The position numbers were made by a program, and so were the translations under genes. The notes under the pieces were generated by a model. It did no database searches, was not told the origin of the DNA, and saw only the letters and a program-made list of their open reading frames with translations. 64,000 bases of DNA from Mucilaginibacter gracilis (GTDB taxonomy: Bacteria; Bacteroidota; Bacteroidia; Sphingobacteriales; Sphingobacteriaceae): contig NZ_RBKU01000001.1 of the NCBI RefSeq assembly GCF_003633615.1, positions 1,364,001-1,428,000 on the forward strand, given 5' to 3'. Position 1 is the stretch's first letter, and each line of letters starts with the position of its first letter. Below are positions 28,847 to 36,989 of this stretch, in pieces.

Positions 28847-29701
28847 TTATCGGGTTATACCATGAGATTGTTTACGTTCTTGTTGCTGCATTTTAAGTAA
28901 TTCCTCCTGTCGTTTTTGTTGTTGGATTTGCTGTTGTTGTTTCATTTGTTCCTGTTTAAGTTTATTTTCAATATCCAGTAAGGCATATCCAACCTGGCTG
29001 CCCTTGAAGCGAACTTGCTGCTGGTCGGTAAAAGCGATACCCCTGCCAAGCTCTACGGCATACCCTTGTTTTTCCATATAGTTTTTGACCTGCCTTATGT
29101 TTGCACATTGTTTGATTGCATGGCCTAAATGTTTTTTCAAGGTTTCTTTGCGCTGGTCTACTCGCTGACTTTGTGCTACACGTTGTTCTGCTTTCAAAAA
29201 TTTGTTCGGACTTAACACTGGTGTCAGCTTATAGCTCCGTTCCATTTCCCGGCAAAATTCAGCCATGCGCTTATAACTGTTGCTGTCACTGGCCGTCGGC
29301 CCGTCGTAACCGATCCGGTTAGCCACGATATGCAGGTGTTCATGGTCAGTATCGGCGTGTGTGATGACTACATACTGTTTATCCGCAAAGTCAAACTTTT
29401 GAGCCAGCGCCGCCGCAATATCCGCTTTGTCCTGCCGGTCTAACCGATTGGCGTCCTGATGCGCCAGGCTGATTGACATATGAAAGACAGGCTTGCTTAC
29501 GTTAGGGTTAAGCTTACTGACTTCGACAAACTGCCGGATCAATTCTTTCTTGTTGCCAAAACATTGATTATAATAAATCACTTCTGCCTGTTTCTTTTCC
29601 ATTTCCAACTTTTGTAGTTCCTCATTTTCCTGTAACCTACCCTCGTGTAGATATTGCATACAACCCCGGAAACTTTTTCCAGTTGCTATTTTTCCTATCA
29701 T
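28847..29701 (-). CDS. mobB: Relaxase / mobilization nuclease (MobB-like)
   Basis: Nicks the transfer origin and carries the strand into the recipient. 284 aa. The metal-binding HxxxxHxH-type motif is clear in ITHADTDHEHLHIVANRIG near residue 120; the N-terminus MIGKIATGKSFRGCMQYL and the HMSISLAHQDANRL stretch are typical of Bacteroidetes MOBP relaxases. The C-terminal ~50 residues are Gln-rich coiled coil. ATG 29701 overlaps the stop of the upstream MobC-like gene (ATGA), implying translational coupling. Length is at the short end for the family. Confidence 0.9.
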   Translation of the reverse strand: MIGKIATGKSFRGCMQYLHEGRLQENEELQKLEMEKKQAEVIYYNQCFGNKKELIRQFVEVSKLNPNVSKPVFHMSISLAHQDANRLDRQDKADIAAALAQKFDFADKQYVVITHADTDHEHLHIVANRIGYDGPTASDSNSYKRMAEFCREMERSYKLTPVLSPNKFLKAEQRVAQSQRVDQRKETLKKHLGHAIKQCANIRQVKNYMEKQGYAVELGRGIAFTDQQQVRFKGSQVGYALLDIENKLKQEQMKQQQQIQQQKRQEELLKMQQQERKQSHGITR

Positions 29702-30081
29702 ACCAAATAGAATTTAACGTCCTTTACTACCTCCTGTATGGCTCTAACCTCCTGGTTGAGCAATGCTCTGTCCAGCGCATTCAGGTCTTCCCCTTTATTT
29801 CGCTTTTTTGCGATCTGGTTCAAATTAGCAGCCATGTGATTGAGCATTCCGGTAATTTGCAGCACCTCTTTCGGTAAGGTTTTAACCACCATCCTGACAC
29901 GACCGTTTAACCCTAATTCCCGCAGATAAACGGACACATTGGTGCGGGCACTTTTGGCATTGGACTGGATGATCTTTTTTTCGATGATATTGCACATAAC
30001 GGTTAAGTGGGTGTTTCTTTTAAGTTCTGCTTTTGGCCTTCCACCCTTATTGCCTGTTCTTTTTTTAATTATTTTTTGCAT
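29698..30081 (-). CDS. Relaxosome accessory protein (MobC family)
   Basis: 127 aa, strongly basic N-terminus (KKRTGNKGGRPKAELKRNTHLTV), then the family core SVYLRELGLNGRV ... LPKEVLQITGMLNHMAANLNQIAKK. It binds near oriT and assists the relaxase. First gene of the mob operon. The 170 bp upstream (30082-30251) contain a GC-rich GGGGGCCAGCGAG-type patch and are the classical place for oriT. Confidence 0.85.
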   Translation of the reverse strand: MQKIIKKRTGNKGGRPKAELKRNTHLTVMCNIIEKKIIQSNAKSARTNVSVYLRELGLNGRVRMVVKTLPKEVLQITGMLNHMAANLNQIAKKRNKGEDLNALDRALLNQEVRAIQEVVKDVKFYLV

Positions 30082-30251
30082 ATAAATAAATAGGTGTATA
30101 GATGTTTATATAGCTAAAACCAATCTTATCAAAGTCCTCAAAAAATCCCCCCGAATGCGATAGCATGAGGGGGGCCAGCGAGTTTCGGCAGGGCCGAAAC
30201 ATAGCTGGCTCCGCAAAAACGGAATTGCCGATGCTGTCCTGCTGATCTCCT

Positions 30252-31118
30252 TCATAACCCTAACCCCCGGCTTTGCTGTTGAATTTTGAGATAGGCGTTA
30301 AGGTCTTTGTGGCCGCTATAAAAGCGGCTGGCATCCTCCGCGTTCGGAATGCTTTGTTTAATGAAAGCCAGCTCCTTAGCTGCCGCTGCATCGTGATCCA
30401 GGTACAATTTTGCAGTAGGATATTGTTGCAAAATCTCCAGGCTTTTCCCTACAAAACTAAGTGAGTTTAATACCAGGAAATCGCCGAGCAGGTCGCGTTT
30501 TTTCAATGTTAGCAAAGACAAAAAATCGGTGAAGCCCTCAAATAAATGAATTGTGCATGCACCCTGACTAATGTGGGTCAGATCTTTGGGGGATGATGAC
30601 AATTTAAATTGCGCGTTGCGCAGCTCGTAGCCGCCGGAACGGTTCTCAAAACCGATGGCGAGGTAACGTTGTCCGTTCAGCGTAAACAATACTTCCTTGC
30701 ACCAGGCCTTAGCCGTGTAATAATCTATCGCACGTTCATGCAGATACTTTATTAACGTCAGGTTTTGCAATTCGCCAGCCTGGATAATATTTATTTTATG
30801 TTCCGGTTCAGCCGCTGTAGTCGTTACCGGCCGATGAAAAGAAAGTGAACGATCTCCCGTGCTTAACCGGGTTAATAATTGTTCTACTGTACATTGATGC
30901 AGCCGAATACCCAAGTCGATAAAATTGCCGCCAACTCCTATGCCATGATCAAACCACGCATTGAGTTGAGTATTGACTTTAAAAGAAGCGGTATTTTCCT
31001 CCCGGATCGGAGAGAGATACCAATGGTTAACACCATTAATGTATTGCGGGCGGAAGCCGCATTTAGCCAGGTAGTCGATTATCGAGATTTGCCTGGCCTG
31101 GTTACAATTCATATTCAT
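30252..31118 (-). CDS. Toprim-domain DNA primase-like protein
   Basis: About 288 aa from ATG 31118, overlapping the upstream stop by ATGA. The N-terminus resembles a primase zinc-finger/CHC2 fold (MNCNQARQISIIDYLAKCGF ... NTASFKVNTQLNAWFDHG) without a full set of Cys ligands. The Toprim core has the Glu motif IHLFEGFTDFLSL and the DxD motif AKLYLDHDAAAAKE. Such proteins are standard on Bacteroidetes mobile elements and prime the transferred strand. Confidence 0.82.
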   Translation of the reverse strand: MNMNCNQARQISIIDYLAKCGFRPQYINGVNHWYLSPIREENTASFKVNTQLNAWFDHGIGVGGNFIDLGIRLHQCTVEQLLTRLSTGDRSLSFHRPVTTTAAEPEHKINIIQAGELQNLTLIKYLHERAIDYYTAKAWCKEVLFTLNGQRYLAIGFENRSGGYELRNAQFKLSSSPKDLTHISQGACTIHLFEGFTDFLSLLTLKKRDLLGDFLVLNSLSFVGKSLEILQQYPTAKLYLDHDAAAAKELAFIKQSIPNAEDASRFYSGHKDLNAYLKIQQQSRGLGL

Positions 31119-31417
31119 AACCGACCTTGCTTTTGATTTATCGGATGATTGCCAGCGGATATCCAAGCCAGTAATTGTTTGCGAGAAAATAAAAGCTTGC
31201 CTTCAACTTTACAAAAAGGGATTTTTTTCCTTTTGACTAAACCATAAAGAGAAGTAACCTCGTATTTGATAAGGTTGGCGGCTTCTTTGGTGTCCAGTAA
31301 AGTATCGTCCTGTGGATTGCTGTTTGGGTTCACCCTGACGGCATTTTTAACGGATGACTCGATCAGCTCCTTGAGTTGATCGGTCGATAGGGTTGTAATA
31401 AATGTAGTTTCGTTCAT
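31115..31417 (-). CDS. Helix-turn-helix (excisionase-like) protein
   Basis: About 100 aa from ATG 31417. Winged-helix MerR/excisionase type: LLDTKEAANLIKYEVTSLYGLVKRKKIPFCKVEGKLLFSRKQLLAWI. In Bacteroidetes elements such genes stand between the integrase and primase and control excision or replication. Coupled by ATGA to the primase gene. Confidence 0.85.
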   Translation of the reverse strand: MNETTFITTLSTDQLKELIESSVKNAVRVNPNSNPQDDTLLDTKEAANLIKYEVTSLYGLVKRKKIPFCKVEGKLLFSRKQLLAWISAGNHPINQKQGRL

Positions 31418-31485
31418 CGTAAAAAAATTGATGAAGCAAAACAATACTAAAAAAGCCCAACGATACTGAACGAAGTTGAACGTAG

Positions 31486-32589
31486 TTAGGCTTTAATCCG
31501 GTAATCTTTGATCTTGGCTAAGATTTTCAATGCATTTTTAGCGTATTTGCTGCTTTTGATTTCCCCCAACAACATAATACCGGCATCTTTCTTTTTGGTG
31601 ATGTTGCCGGAAATGTCGGCTACGTTTTCAATGCCTTGGAAAGCGGAAAAAGATTGTTTTAGCAGTGCCGAATACGGCTCAAGTTTGATACGGGTAAAGG
31701 TATGGTTAAGCTTATAGGTAGCGTGCATCAGCAGGCAGAGGATAGGCTGATAATCGGAAGATAATTCGTAATAGCGGTGTTCCCTATCGGGTAAGGAGAC
31801 GCCGGCGTTTTCAGACACACAGAACAGTTCGCCCAACAAGTTTTCTACCTCTTTTTCGGTCTTAAAAAAAGGCAGTATTGCCACCGATTTGCAACGATGA
31901 ATATCGAGCAGTACCTGCCATAGCTTGATGATCTCGTCTGCAGGATATTTGAGCGCGATCTTGTGTATTCCGTTAGTTTGCACCACGGTATTTTGTAACG
32001 TTAAAACTGGGGGTTCTGCCACCGGGGTAGCTTCGATTAATGGTTCGCCGGTTATTTCTTTGACAGATAATTTGGATAAGTTCTGATAGGTTTTGTAGGA
32101 TTGAACCAGACAAGCCTGGATATACCCCAGGCTATATAAAACTTCGGGAATGACAAAGCCTTCAAAATACAAGTGGTGATGACAATAATTCATAAAATCA
32201 ACCAGCACTTTAAGCTGTTCCGCAGGGGCTAATGAAAAGAAAAAAGAACCGATCTCCCGGTCGAAGTTTTGCAAGCCATCAGTATACCCTTTAAAAAATT
32301 GGGCCTTGATTTCTTCGACCAGTTCAGGATTGACCGGAAAGCTATTCTCCCGCAATAGTTGATCGAGGTTATATGGGTCGAACAGCTTTTGCAGGTTAAT
32401 TTCACTAACAAAAAAATGCTCTTCTCTTAAAAAAATTTCCTTGAAAGGGAATAGCATGCCGCCATAATTGAATACTGATTGGTCACGCTCGAACAACCCA
32501 TCAACCGATGACAAAAAAACGGCCTTATGGTAGTTGTCTGTATTGATACCCCTATTGGGGTGAAAATTCGGCAGGTTTAGAAAATACAT
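31486..32589 (-). CDS. Hypothetical mobile-element protein
   Basis: About 367 aa from ATG 32589 (TTG 32595 less likely). Soluble, helical; no motif recognised. A proline-rich linker (EATPVAEPPVLTLQ) around residue 190 separates two halves. It resembles, in layout only, the unknown ~370-aa proteins next to excisionase genes on Bacteroidetes elements; a structural guess is not justified. Confidence 0.65.
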   Translation of the reverse strand: MYFLNLPNFHPNRGINTDNYHKAVFLSSVDGLFERDQSVFNYGGMLFPFKEIFLREEHFFVSEINLQKLFDPYNLDQLLRENSFPVNPELVEEIKAQFFKGYTDGLQNFDREIGSFFFSLAPAEQLKVLVDFMNYCHHHLYFEGFVIPEVLYSLGYIQACLVQSYKTYQNLSKLSVKEITGEPLIEATPVAEPPVLTLQNTVVQTNGIHKIALKYPADEIIKLWQVLLDIHRCKSVAILPFFKTEKEVENLLGELFCVSENAGVSLPDREHRYYELSSDYQPILCLLMHATYKLNHTFTRIKLEPYSALLKQSFSAFQGIENVADISGNITKKKDAGIMLLGEIKSSKYAKNALKILAKIKDYRIKA

Positions 32590-32722
32590 GCTCAATTAGT
32601 TGACAAATTCGGATCAAAATTGGTGACATTATACATAACCAAATTCTTTTATTTTTGTGTTGCCACGGTATTATTAACCACTTTTAATCCCTCATTTAAT
32701 TCCCCATTAATCCCTCATTGTT

Positions 32723-34039
32723 TTACAAGACCTGCCAAAACCCACCTTTATCGGCTCCTATTCGTTCTAATTTTTTCTCTTTCTGTAGCTTGCCTATATT
32801 ACGTTCAATTGAACGATTTGAAACTCTTATATTTGCCGCAAGTTCAGCAATGGTAATGGTTGGGTTTTGTGTTACCATTAAAAGAATTTTCTCCGACGTT
32901 TTCTCCGACGTTTTCTCCGACGTTTTCTCCGACGTTAGTTTAGCGGCAGAATAGACTGTGACCTGAAAACCATGCTGCATATTTTCAAAAAGAGGGGACT
33001 TTAGCCCATAATCAGCAAACGCTTCCTGAATCCGTTTAATTCCAGAGCCATATTTTTCTATCAATTGAGCTTCTTTGAATGTTGCGGCTATTTTTTTATT
33101 TCTTGCTTGGGAAATATATTGACCACTTAGTAAGTTAGCAATAGATATATCACCGGGTAGCCTCCCTGGATTGAAAAACTCGATGTGATCATTAAATATC
33201 TTGACCGAGGAATCGCCGTAATGTGTATAGTCGCGATGGACGATCATATTGATAACGATTTCCCGAATAGCCGGTATGGGGTATTGCCATCGTTCTTCCC
33301 GCTGTGGGTCACCTGAAATGATGTAAGACTTATTGATATGCTTCCTGACAAAATTTATAACATCTTCAACCTCGGTAAATAAATTGGAACGAATTGATAA
33401 ACTATCTTTGATACTTGTAGCGGTATCAAATCTACCCAACTCCATGCTGGCAGAAAAAACATCATGATCAGCAAATAGTAAGTAACATGCATTGGTGACC
33501 CCTGACGCTTTAATTAATTCAAATTTAGTAAGCACTGTTAAAGGGTCGTCCTCAATGCGAACCTCCCTATCTTTGTTACACATGGCAACAAAGTCGCGTA
33601 CCTTATCCAGGGATAACGTGTCTACTGTGTATTCTGGATTAATATAGCTATCCCAACTTGAATTAAAAGATTTAAGATGCAGGTCTGAAATTTCAGTTAA
33701 TGAAAGTTGATGATTGGAATTTCTAACCCTTTTAAAATAGCGGCCTTTAAAGGAAACCGGCTTTATAGGAAATTCCTGAACATACAGGGAAGCCACATCT
33801 TTTCCCTGTATGGTAATTATTTCCGCATCGGGTATGATACTTGGCTGCGTCTTATTCTTAACTTCATTTACCCAATTCTGAAGGGTTTCACCTCCGATGG
33901 TAAATGACTTTATAGGGTTGCCCTCGTTATCTACGCCGACAAGCACTTTGCCGCCCTTGGTGTTGGTAAAAGCGACCAAGCTCTCAATAACGGCATCGCT
34001 AAAGCTACTTTTAAATTCTGTATGGCTGTCCTCCTGCAT
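32723..34039 (-). CDS. AlbA/Schlafen-type ATP-binding transcriptional regulator
   Basis: 438 aa. N-terminal AlbA_2 (Schlafen-like) domain: HTEFKSSFSDAVIESLVAFTNTKGGKVLVGVDNEG. The middle carries a GHKL-like C-terminal ATPase portion: PAIREIVINMIVHRDYTHYG, FFNPGRLPGDI, QLIEKYGSGIKRIQEAF. A fourfold TSEK repeat forms a linker (residues ~370-385), then a winged helix-turn-helix (NPTITIAELAANIRVSNRSIERNIGKLQ). These proteins are common on mobile islands; some are linked to defence or regulation. Single gene between the hypothetical protein and the integrase. Confidence 0.85.
   Translation of the reverse strand: MQEDSHTEFKSSFSDAVIESLVAFTNTKGGKVLVGVDNEGNPIKSFTIGGETLQNWVNEVKNKTQPSIIPDAEIITIQGKDVASLYVQEFPIKPVSFKGRYFKRVRNSNHQLSLTEISDLHLKSFNSSWDSYINPEYTVDTLSLDKVRDFVAMCNKDREVRIEDDPLTVLTKFELIKASGVTNACYLLFADHDVFSASMELGRFDTATSIKDSLSIRSNLFTEVEDVINFVRKHINKSYIISGDPQREERWQYPIPAIREIVINMIVHRDYTHYGDSSVKIFNDHIEFFNPGRLPGDISIANLLSGQYISQARNKKIAATFKEAQLIEKYGSGIKRIQEAFADYGLKSPLFENMQHGFQVTVYSAAKLTSEKTSEKTSEKTSEKILLMVTQNPTITIAELAANIRVSNRSIERNIGKLQKEKKLERIGADKGGFWQVL
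32887..32934. repeat. Four tandem 12-bp repeats coding TSEK
   Basis: TTTTCTCCGACG occurs four times in a row with no mismatch, in frame within the AlbA-type gene (minus strand: CGTCGGAGAAAA). Copy-number change would lengthen or shorten the linker by four residues without shifting frame. Confidence 0.95.
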
Positions 34040-34097
34040 TAGTTGCTATAAGTATTACAATATGGTTATCATTGGCTTGCCGCAAAAATAAGAATGT

Positions 34098-35327
34098 TTA
34101 AATACATTCGTTGATCCTGTCGTCAAACAACGGATCGCCTATTTCATCTAAATAGATTTCGGTGGTTTTAATGCTATCGTGACCAAGAGACTTACCAATA
34201 TCTTCTTTCGATACCCCTTTGATCCTCAATGCAGAAGCGTAACTGTGCCTTGCAACATAGGTGGTCAGGTTTTTTTGTATTTCAGCATCTCCGGCCATGG
34301 TTTTCAAATCTTTATTAACGCGTTTCAATATTTTAAGTCTCCTGTCCCGTTGTGATCGCACAGTCGCGTGACGTTTATAAAGTATCGGAAAAACGTAACC
34401 GGCATCACTATTGCCTTCCAGGACACGGTAATAATCGAGTATTTTAAGAGCTTCGGGATGTAGTTTAAAATCAAACTCCTCTTTTGTTTTTGCACGAACA
34501 TAGTTAATAAACCCGTCCCTAATATTTGTCCATTTAAGACTGGCAAGGTCAGCAAAATTTAGTCCGCGGCAATAATAGCTGAACAGGAAATAATTGCGCG
34601 AATTGATCAGCTTGTCGTCTTCGAGGTTTAATTCCACTATTTTATTGATCTGCTCGACACTAATTGCGCGTTTTTTGGTCTTTGGGGCATTATATTTCGA
34701 ATAGGAAAAATCTTTAAATGGATAGTGGTTTTCCCGGCAGATCTTTTCTTTCATTGCATTACGCCAAACGGTGCGGAATGTCCGAAAATCGATGCTTCGC
34801 GTAGTGATTGCAATATTGTTCTTGATCAGCCAATCTTCAAACCGGCGCAAAAAATTAACATCAATATCTTCGAAGTTCATGTCTTTTTCTTTCATAAACT
34901 TGTTAAGTCGGCTGCGGGTCACAATATGAACGCCGGCATAACCATATCGTTCCATTGATTTTAAGCGGGCGACCTCGCTGTCAAAAAACTCCAAAAGCAT
35001 CAATTTAGGGGTTGTTTTAACTGCACCTGTCAGCTTTTCAACAAGGGATTTAATTTCACTGACCCGTGGTGACCGGTCGTCGGGAACATTGGCAAAATAG
35101 AATGTGGACTTAACCTTAATATTATTAAGCAACGCATTGATAGATTTATGATTGATATGCGAATCCAGCACGCATTGTGACGCCTTATTCCAATTCTCTT
35201 TCGTAGAACTAACCTTCGTCGACACCTCGTAGTTGTTCCGATTTTCTGTTATCCGAAACATGATCGGATGCTCGCCAGAGGGAAGCGTTTTGTTGATTCT
35301 CAACATTAATTTCGTCGTAATTGCCAT
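34098..35327 (-). CDS. Tyrosine recombinase / integrase
   Basis: 409 aa Bacteroidetes-type phage integrase. N-terminal arm-binding and SAM-like domains; catalytic residues are visible: first Arg in YYCRGLNFADLASLKW, HxxR in YVARHSYASAL, the second His in LGHDSIKTTEIYL and the Tyr nucleophile in that same EIYL. It lies ~200 bp from a tRNA-Pro 3' fragment, with three TAGGTCTAACAT repeats between, so it is the integrase that targeted that tRNA. Confidence 0.93.
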   Translation of the reverse strand: MAITTKLMLRINKTLPSGEHPIMFRITENRNNYEVSTKVSSTKENWNKASQCVLDSHINHKSINALLNNIKVKSTFYFANVPDDRSPRVSEIKSLVEKLTGAVKTTPKLMLLEFFDSEVARLKSMERYGYAGVHIVTRSRLNKFMKEKDMNFEDIDVNFLRRFEDWLIKNNIAITTRSIDFRTFRTVWRNAMKEKICRENHYPFKDFSYSKYNAPKTKKRAISVEQINKIVELNLEDDKLINSRNYFLFSYYCRGLNFADLASLKWTNIRDGFINYVRAKTKEEFDFKLHPEALKILDYYRVLEGNSDAGYVFPILYKRHATVRSQRDRRLKILKRVNKDLKTMAGDAEIQKNLTTYVARHSYASALRIKGVSKEDIGKSLGHDSIKTTEIYLDEIGDPLFDDRINECI

Positions 35328-35329
35328 AT

Positions 35330-35419
35330 TAGGTCTAACATTTTGTAAATTTAACGATTAAAAGGCTCATTCTTAAGGTAAAATGCAACTTTTTAGGTCT
35401 AACATAGGTCTAACATTTT
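35330..35419. repeat. Direct repeats between integrase and attachment site (candidate arm sites)
   Basis: TAGGTCTAACA occurs at 35330, 35394 and 35405 (the last two back to back). Position next to the integrase gene and attachment core suits arm-type integrase or excisionase binding sites. Confidence 0.55.
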
Positions 35420-35528
35420 AGTCAAAAATAGCAAAAAATAACCTAAAAATACATAATCGCAAAAATGAAAAATGGCAATTTTAGCTATGAAATGCGGTTT
35501 TTAGTTAATGAAAATAGCTGACTTAAAG

Positions 35529-35572
35529 GCATGGGGTGCTGGAGGTCGTGGGTTCGAATCCTGCCATCCCGA
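35529..35572 (+). other. Attachment site: 3' part of tRNA-Pro(GGG)
   Basis: From the anticodon loop (ATGGGGT, anticodon GGG) through GCTGG, AGGTC, T-arm GTGGG-TTCGAAT-CCTGC and acceptor CATCCCG plus discriminator A. The 5' half of the tRNA is absent: upstream sequence AAAATAGCTGACTTAAAG does not fold with it. It is therefore the displaced 3' end left when an element integrates into a tRNA gene. The reconstituted complete tRNA-Pro should stand at the other end of the element and is not in this window. Confidence 0.8.
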
Positions 35573-35594
35573 CAAAAGCGATACCAATCGAGCC

Positions 35595-35636
35595 GAAGGC
35601 TCTTTAAATCGTATGATTTAAGGAGCCTTCTTTTTT
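35595..35636 (+). terminator. Rho-independent terminator of the former tRNA-Pro gene
   Basis: GAAGGCTCTTTAAATC, loop GTAT and GATTTAAGGAGCCTTC form a 16-bp stem with one G-T pair, followed by TTTTTT. It sits 20 bp after the tRNA fragment, as expected for the original chromosomal gene. Confidence 0.9.
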
Positions 35637-35870
35637 ATTCTACCACAAGTTATTCAAGGATAATGGGACCTATTCGGTGACCCATTTCTATTTTTTACTT
35701 TTAGTCAACGGAAGTACTTTAAAACTGATAGTCAATTAATTGATTGGTTTATTTTGACCCATTTTGATGCCGTTTGATACCTGTTTTTTAATCAAATCCG
35801 TGCCCCTTTTTCAAAGGATATATCAAATCGGTCAAAACCATGCTTTTGTAAATTATCAATTGAAATAGCT
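35637..35870. other. Intergenic, no feature seen
   Basis: About 230 AT-rich bp between the tRNA terminator and the integrase relic; nothing recognised. Confidence 0.4.
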
Positions 35871-36065
35871 ATGAGTACCACAAACAACACCTTCTGCGTT
35901 GCTTTTTACCTTAAAAAGCAAAAGACCACCCAAGCGGGAAAATCACCGATTTATGCCCGCATTACAGTAAACGGCAAGCGCATTGAAATTTCTGTTAAAC
36001 GTGAAAGAATATGCTCTTTGCGATTATATTTCGAGGAAGCGTATAAAGATAAATTTCTCATCTAA
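35871..36065 (+). pseudogene. N-terminal fragment of a second Bacteroidetes integrase
   Basis: 64 codons from ATG 35871. FCVAFYLKKQKTTQAGKSPI and YARITVNGKRIEISVKR are the standard arm-binding start of Bacteroidetes tyrosine recombinases; the frame then dissolves and stops. A full gene would be ~400 aa. A relic of an earlier element at the same tRNA hotspot. Confidence 0.75.
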
Positions 36066-36084
36066 ATTTATTTGTAGTAGCTTA

Positions 36085-36291
36085 TTTAAAGGTTCTTCAA
36101 TAATGCTCAGTGCTATAATGCAGGTAACCGCCTATCATCATTCACAAAGGATAAAAACTGTATTGGAAAGATACCATCACCAATTCGAATTGATTTTATG
36201 ACCACCTTATTTGCACGCCCTTAATCCGATAGAACTTGCTTGGTGGTACATGAAAAAAAGATATTTCACAACAGATATCTCCAAACAATAG
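36085..36291 (+). pseudogene. IS630-type transposase remnant
   Basis: One frame reads YHHSQRIKTVLERYHHQFELIL, TGA (36199-36201), then PPYLHALNPIELAWWYMKKRYF and a stop at 36289. LPPYxxxLNPIE is the hallmark around the last acidic residue of IS630/Tc1-type transposases; TGA stands where the expected Leu codon would be. Only the C-terminal ~65 residues remain. Confidence 0.75.
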
Positions 36292-36724
36292 ATCAGCCCC
36301 TTGAATTACCCAGGCAGTTTATGGCCAACTTAGAAGTGGAAAACCACTAAGGTAAAATCTTGTAAAATAGCAATTCTGCAATTAATTAAACTCGATATAC
36401 TCTTGATAGCAGCAGCCAATGCAAGGCTGTTATATTTGTTTTTGGCGGCTTATTATAATACTCTCCCATCCGCAAGCTTTTAACAATACCAATAAAAGCA
36501 CCCACCCCACTTTAAGGCATGTATTTGACATTGGCGGCAATCACACTGGCATATAAACAATGCTCAAAAATTTAAAGCTTCGTTGTAGCAATTATTAATC
36601 TAAAACCCATCAAATGCTAATTTGGATTACGTTAATTTGAGCTTAAAAAAGAGCCTATATGGTATTTTTTGGGCTTATTAGGTGCCATTATATTATATAA
36701 AATTGTTTATTATTTTATCATCCT
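36292..36724. other. Intergenic region, no supported gene
   Basis: About 430 AT-rich bp. No terminal repeats of the IS630 relic could be fixed by eye and no ORF of note. The last 60 bp probably hold the promoter of the next gene. Confidence 0.4.
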
Positions 36725-36964
36725 ATGAAAAGCCGCACTATCCTATCGAAAAGTGAAACAGCATGGCATATTCCCAAGTGTCCTAGGTGTGCAGATACGC
36801 TTCAAAGAATGCCGCGGTCGGCGTTCGTAAAACTGCTTTTCCCCCATGTAAAGAAATATTTTTGCTTTAAATGCATGAGATCAAGGTATATTAGAAAGCC
36901 CAGAAAAATAATCCCCAAGCATGCTGAATATTTTGATAAACGAGAATATAGGATTACCGTATAA
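36725..36964 (+). CDS. Small zinc-ribbon-like protein
   Basis: 79 aa from ATG 36725. Two CxxC pairs, CPRCADTLQR and FCFKCMRSR, separated by ~23 residues suggest one zinc ribbon; the rest is strongly basic (KPRKIIPKHAEYFDKREYRI). It may bind nucleic acid. Function unknown. It ends 26 bp before the AraC gene. Confidence 0.6.
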   Translation: MKSRTILSKSETAWHIPKCPRCADTLQRMPRSAFVKLLFPHVKKYFCFKCMRSRYIRKPRKIIPKHAEYFDKREYRITV

Positions 36965-36989
36965 TTCATATAATGTTGGGTTGAAGAAG

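Noticed and set aside
32887..32934. Possible CRISPR-like array
   Set aside because: 12-bp repeats are contiguous, lack spacers and code in frame for TSEK.
35529..35572. Functional tRNA gene
   Set aside because: Only the part from the anticodon loop onward is present; the D-arm and 5' acceptor strand are absent.
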